64,000 nt of DNA. Origin: Clostridia bacterium. GTDB lineage: Bacteria; Bacillota; Clostridia; Oscillospirales; CAG-272. Positions 60,865 to 64,000 of the stretch are shown piece by piece. Both the position numbers and the translations under genes were made by a program. Under the pieces are notes generated by a model, which was not told the DNA's origin, did no database searches, and was given only the letters and a program-made list of their open reading frames with translations. The stretch lies in assembly GCA_017453305.1 (NCBI GenBank), contig JAFTKJ010000033.1:1-64000 (forward strand), written 5' to 3'. Numbering within the stretch: the stretch's first letter is position 1; each line of letters starts with the position of its first letter.

Positions 60865-60893
60865 TTGATTTTTGAGTTTGGATATGATATAAT
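60865..60893 (+). promoter_or_regulatory. Promoter of tRNA-Leu
   Basis: TTGATT (60865-60870), 17-nt spacer, TATAAT (60888-60893), 15 nt before the tRNA. Confidence 0.88.
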
Positions 60894-60907
60894 ATCCTCT
60901 GTCATAC

Positions 60908-60994
60908 GCCGGTATGATGGAATTGGCAGACGTGCTGGACTCAAAATCCAGTGGTAGCGATACCGTGTCGGTTCGACCCCGACTACCGGCACCA
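60908..60994 (+). tRNA. tRNA-Leu (anticodon CAA)
   Basis: An 87-nt class II tRNA with the 3' CCA encoded. The acceptor stem GCCGGTA (60908-60914) pairs with TACCGGC (60984-60990), followed by A and CCA. The anticodon stem CTGGA/TCCAG encloses the loop CTCAAAA, so the anticodon is CAA, reading UUG. A long variable arm and the T-loop GGTTCGACCCC are as expected for leucine tRNA. Confidence 0.97.
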
Positions 60995-61028
60995 AAGCCC
61001 GACCTTTTGCAAAAGGTCGGGCTTTTTT
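60994..61028 (+). terminator. Terminator after tRNA-Leu
   Basis: A 15-bp perfect stem (60994-61008 with 61011-61025) running into six T. Confidence 0.95.
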
Positions 61029-61091
61029 GTTCGCTTCCTTTCATGTATTTCGAAAACCTCAAAAAGTGCTTTGTGTTTTCACGTTCCAAAC

Positions 61092-61120
61092 TTGACAAAT
61101 CCGCTCTTTTCTGCTATACT
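61092..61120 (+). promoter_or_regulatory. Promoter of the PHP-domain gene
   Basis: TTGACA (61092-61097), 17-nt spacer, TATACT (61115-61120). Confidence 0.9.
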
Positions 61121-61159
61121 GAACGTATCCGCTTGGATGCATACAGAAAGGAGCTTTTT

Positions 61160-62518
61160 ATGCACGCTACACTTTACAATTACGATATTTACCCCAAGGT
61201 CTTTTTGGGGGATCGCGAGCAGAGCGTGACCGTTCAACCGCTTGGAGATCACGTTGCCTTTCAAAAGGATCACGCCTATACCGTCAAGATCACAAAGTAC
61301 AATCAGTCTAACCCGGGCGTTTATCCCGAACGGAGCGGGCGCACCACGCTGACCGTTACGCCGGACGGTGACGGTTGTATGCGTCTTTGCGCGTATTTTG
61401 AGGACGAGGGCGAGCACGCCGTGCGCATTTTTGAAGCCGCAGAGGACAAAAATCCGATCTGCTCCCTTTCGGTCTACAGTCTGCGCGCCGATATGGCAGG
61501 CAGAATCCCGTTGCGCGGTGACCTGCACATGCACACAAGAAGATCGGACGGGCGCGAATCTCCCACCACCGTTGCCGCCAATTACCGCGGTCACGGCTAT
61601 GACTTTTTTACCATTTCCGATCACCGACGCTACTATCCTTCTCTTGAGGCGATTGAGGTGTTTGGAGATCTGACCGACTTTACCATCGTCCCCGGCGAGG
61701 AGATACACCTCCCGCTCAACAACGTTCACTACGTCAATTTTGGCGGCACGTACAGCATCAACGCACTGGTGACGCCAAGCTGTAACCAGGAGGCAGGTAC
61801 CGACCTCAAATACCGCAGTCTTGACGGAAATGCCCCCGACACCATGACGGAGGAAGCGTTTATCGCCATGATCGAGGAACGCGCACAGCACGTAGATCGC
61901 GAAAATGCATCCGAGCGCAAGAGCTTTGCTGTAATGGAATGGATCTACGAGCACATGCAAAAAAACGGTGGTCTTGGCATCTTCCCTCACCCGTATTGGA
62001 TCTGCCCCATGATGCAGCTCCCCGAGGACTACACCGAATACATATACAAAAAGAAGCCCTTTGACGCCTTTGAGGTGCTGGGCGGCGAGAATATCTTTTC
62101 TCACAACGGCTTCCAGACGGCACTTTACTACGAAATGCGTGAAAAAGGTTACGATCCCCCCGTGGTGGGAAGCACCGACAGTCACGGCTCCACCGAGCAC
62201 AACCGCAACGCGCTGATCTGCTCGACCATCGTCTTTGCGCGCGAAAACACGCGCGAGGAGCTGATCGATTCCATTAAGAAAAAGTATTCGGTAGCCGTGG
62301 ATACCATCAGCAAGGAGTACCGTTTGGTGGGAGAGTTCCGTTTGATCAAATACGGTTGCTTTTTGATGGAGCACTACTTCCCGCTTCATGACCTTGCCTG
62401 CCGTGCCGAGGGCTACTACATGCGTCGCTATCTTGCAGGGGATGCGCGCGCCAAGGACGTGCTCGCAGCAATGAAGGGGCAAATTCCCGAGCTGCAGAAA
62501 AAATATTTTCGGCTTTGA
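61160..62518 (+). CDS. PHP-domain metal-dependent phosphoesterase-like protein
   Basis: A 452-aa protein with an N-terminal beta-rich domain (about 1-110) and a PHP domain. DLHMHTRRSDG gives the first metal-site pair H123 and H125, TISDHRRYYPS the next, IVPGEEIH follows, then FPHPYW, and GSTDSHGS closes the site. PHP proteins hydrolyse phosphoesters; this size with an N-terminal sandwich is seen in carbohydrate-related clusters. It is not a typical histidinol phosphatase. ATG 61160 follows AAAGGAG; an open frame upstream crosses the tRNA and is not coding. Confidence 0.85.
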   Translation: MHATLYNYDIYPKVFLGDREQSVTVQPLGDHVAFQKDHAYTVKITKYNQSNPGVYPERSGRTTLTVTPDGDGCMRLCAYFEDEGEHAVRIFEAAEDKNPICSLSVYSLRADMAGRIPLRGDLHMHTRRSDGRESPTTVAANYRGHGYDFFTISDHRRYYPSLEAIEVFGDLTDFTIVPGEEIHLPLNNVHYVNFGGTYSINALVTPSCNQEAGTDLKYRSLDGNAPDTMTEEAFIAMIEERAQHVDRENASERKSFAVMEWIYEHMQKNGGLGIFPHPYWICPMMQLPEDYTEYIYKKKPFDAFEVLGGENIFSHNGFQTALYYEMREKGYDPPVVGSTDSHGSTEHNRNALICSTIVFARENTREELIDSIKKKYSVAVDTISKEYRLVGEFRLIKYGCFLMEHYFPLHDLACRAEGYYMRRYLAGDARAKDVLAAMKGQIPELQKKYFRL

Positions 62519-62573
62519 TCAAACCAAAAACAAGTTGAAAACATCAAAGCTAATACCAACGGAGTCAAAACAG

Positions 62574-63494
62574 ATGAAAACACATCGCTTTAAAATTTTA
62601 GTAAATTGCTTTTTACCAAACGACGATCTTTCTTCAGATCAGCTGCAGGACACAGAAGAATTGTACGAGGACAACGGCTTTATCGTTTTGCCGGAACAAT
62701 ATTCGGAGAGTGGGACGCCGACAAGATTGGTCATCAGCTGTCACGGTGCGGGAGGAACGGTCACCACCGATGACTCACAGGTAGAACGCCAAACGCTCAC
62801 ACAGTATTTGGTTTCAAACGGCTATGCCGTAATGGACGTCAACGGCATTCCGGAGGCTTACGCAACAAAATACGGGGTCGATATTCGTAACAACATCGGC
62901 TCTCCCATTGCGATCAGAAGCTACGTAAAAGCCTATCACTATTGCATGGAGCATTTTAATTTAAAGCCGGAGGTGTTTGTTCACGGCGCTTCGATGGGAG
63001 GCATCAGCAGTACGAATTTGGTATTGTGCGGTTGCATCCCGGTCATCGCGCACAGCGCTCTCTGCCCTGTTTTGGACACCTATAACGAGATCTTCCTGCA
63101 CCCATGGAGCGATGGACTTCCCAAGGTGGCAATGGGAAAAATATACGGCTTTGAGATTGACGAAAACGGCGAATATATCTACGATGAAAGCAAGCTTGCG
63201 GGATATAATCCCTTCAAAAACGGAAAAGCAAGCTGCTATCCCGTTCCCGTCAAATTCTGGCACTGTCAGGATGACCCGATCGTTTCTTATCGGGTTACCA
63301 AGCAATTTATCGATCGCATCAAGGAACACGGCGGAATTGCAAGCCTGCGATCCTTTGCCTACGGTGGGCACCAGCCACAGCTTGTCGGCGCTCCGATCGA
63401 GCATCCCTGCGGGAAGTCGCTCTTTTGTGACGCCGAGCTGCAGATCACGCCGGCGGTGGAAGAAGTCTTTGTATGGATCCGAAGCTTTGATTGA
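62574..63494 (+). CDS. Alpha/beta hydrolase family protein
   Basis: A 306-aa alpha/beta hydrolase. An oxyanion-type SCHGAGG segment (about 57-63) and the nucleophile elbow VFVHGASMGGISS with Ser in GASMG are clear. HCQDDPIVSY with the acid and FAYGGHQPQ with the His complete the triad. It is probably an esterase or peptidase-like hydrolase of sugar esters; the substrate is unknown. ATG 62574 follows GGAG by 9 nt; an in-frame TTG at 62535 is less likely. It lies 55 nt after the PHP gene and may share its promoter. Confidence 0.85.
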   Translation: MKTHRFKILVNCFLPNDDLSSDQLQDTEELYEDNGFIVLPEQYSESGTPTRLVISCHGAGGTVTTDDSQVERQTLTQYLVSNGYAVMDVNGIPEAYATKYGVDIRNNIGSPIAIRSYVKAYHYCMEHFNLKPEVFVHGASMGGISSTNLVLCGCIPVIAHSALCPVLDTYNEIFLHPWSDGLPKVAMGKIYGFEIDENGEYIYDESKLAGYNPFKNGKASCYPVPVKFWHCQDDPIVSYRVTKQFIDRIKEHGGIASLRSFAYGGHQPQLVGAPIEHPCGKSLFCDAELQITPAVEEVFVWIRSFD

Positions 63495-63518
63495 TAACGG
63501 ATCGTCCCAAGGAAGCGT

Positions 63519-63568
63519 TATGGGGTGAGTCAAATGCAAAACGCATTTGACTCACCCCATATTTTTAT
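63519..63568 (+). terminator. Terminator after the alpha/beta hydrolase gene
   Basis: A 19-bp perfect stem (63519-63537 with 63543-63561) with a 5-nt loop, followed by a T-rich tail. The convergent sulfatase gene ends just beyond it. Confidence 0.93.
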
Positions 63569-63577
63569 TGTTTCTTT

Positions 63578-64000
63578 TTATTGTTTCTTTTTGGGACGCT
63601 CCTGATAAAAATACACACCGTATTGCGCTTTGATCTCACGACCTCTGCAAAATTCGTTATACTCACCGTCAAGTCCCGCGCGTTCAATCCGCTCAACCTC
63701 CTCCCAGCTGTTGAGTGGGAAGGCAATGTCAAAGTTGTCCAGGAATTTTGGATGCTTCTTTTCAATGCCGCGGCGAATGTTGGGAGTAACGTCATGTGCC
63801 TCCAGGCGAACGCCTTTGGCAAGGATCATAAAGTCCACGATATGCATCATAAATCTGCGTTCGATCTCCGCATATTCGGGTCTGCCCGAAATATTGACGG
63901 TCTCCTCGGGATCCGCCACGCGGTCAAACATGCAGGTTTTTTCGGTAAAGGGATAGTAGGTAAAGGTGTAACGCTTATCCACCAGCGTTTTGCATCCGTC
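63578..64000 (-). CDS. Sulfatase family protein, C-terminal part (cut by window edge)
   Basis: The last 140 residues of a larger protein that continues past the right edge. The segment LVDKRYTFTYYPFTEKTCMF, then DRVADPEETVNI, matches the C-terminal subdomain of type I sulfatases, where a strand is followed by an (L/M)(Y/F)D-x5-DPxExxN motif. The formylglycine Cys/Ser site would lie outside the window, so activity and maturation type cannot be judged. Sulfatases of gut bacteria desulfate host or algal glycans, in keeping with the GH20 and nag genes nearby. The protein ends in a basic RPKKKQ. Confidence 0.82.
   Translation of the reverse strand, partial: DGCKTLVDKRYTFTYYPFTEKTCMFDRVADPEETVNISGRPEYAEIERRFMMHIVDFMILAKGVRLEAHDVTPNIRRGIEKKHPKFLDNFDIAFPLNSWEEVERIERAGLDGEYNEFCRGREIKAQYGVYFYQERPKKKQ

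Noticed and set aside
60914..61159. N-terminal extension of the PHP gene
   Set aside because: It would run through tRNA-Leu, its terminator and the PHP promoter.

Overview
The window looks like a chromosomal segment of an uncultured gut-type Firmicute of class Clostridia, probably from a plant- or glycan-fed animal gut. The evidence is mid-range GC, strong AGGAGG-type ribosome binding sites, near-consensus sigma-A promoters (TTGACA-N17-TATAAT in many places), a Clostridia-type PurL that carries its own glutaminase domain, a short HisG with HisZ, a YerC/TrpR-like gene at the head of the his operon, the holB-ricT-trmN6 gene order also seen in Bacillus, and many cytoplasmic glycoside hydrolases. 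No phage genes, IS transposase, CRISPR array or rRNA were seen. Rank below class cannot be fixed from this sequence alone.

Layout. (1) 1-4370, minus strand: a housekeeping run (DUF1858 protein, trmK, Nif3-like, phosphoesterase, rlmD), then an unusual array of small hairpins, then a four-helix-bundle (23S rRNA intervening-sequence) protein cut by the window edge. (2) 4434-11440, plus: holB-ricT, a lone 56-aa ferredoxin, trmN6-like, a small membrane protein, a TtcA-like thiolase and a YgiQ radical SAM protein. (3) 11466-14560: an AraC regulator divergent from a GH127 beta-L-arabinofuranosidase. (4) 14566-20187, minus: an epimerase, a small lipoprotein, the YfmF/YfmH peptidase-like pair, lgt and folD, apparently one operon. 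(5) 20371-22728: a GH20-like hydrolase divergent from another AraC regulator. (6) 22747-35384, minus: a nine-gene purine operon (purE-purF-purM-purN-purO-AICARFT-purD-purL-fhs) read from a consensus promoter through a ZTP (pfl) riboswitch with a built-in terminator. (7) 35512-43350, plus: yerC and the his operon hisZ-G-D-C-B-H-A-F-IE. (8) 43351-58055, minus: a carbohydrate region with a GH63/trehalase-like enzyme and lipoprotein, GH115, a membrane GT2, an SGNH hydrolase, nagA-nagB, and upstream of nagB a run of five Gfo/Idh/MocA oxidoreductases (four are tandem paralogues) and a TIM-barrel epimerase. (9) 58242-64000: an AraC regulator divergent from the oxidoreductase run, GH20, tRNA-Leu(CAA), a PHP-domain protein, an alpha/beta hydrolase, and the C-terminal part of a sulfatase cut by the edge.

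How it fits together. The purine operon is controlled by ZTP, the alarmone of 10-formyl-THF shortage, and ends with fhs, which makes 10-formyl-THF; folD lies nearby. IMP is made by a split pair (PurO-type cyclohydrolase plus a stand-alone AICAR transformylase), and PurF lacks the usual N-terminal cysteine. The glycan genes carry no signal peptides, so they should act on oligosaccharides already imported; no transporter is present here. The nag genes share an apparent operon with the oxidoreductase run, which suggests that an oxidised or oxidatively cleaved amino-sugar glycoside feeds into glucosamine-6-phosphate.

The only intergenic stretch of 300 bases or more is 35191-35570, which holds the riboswitch and two divergent promoters; its middle (about 35385-35511) is AT-rich with nothing else recognisable. 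The spacer at 175-415 is almost entirely the hairpin array.
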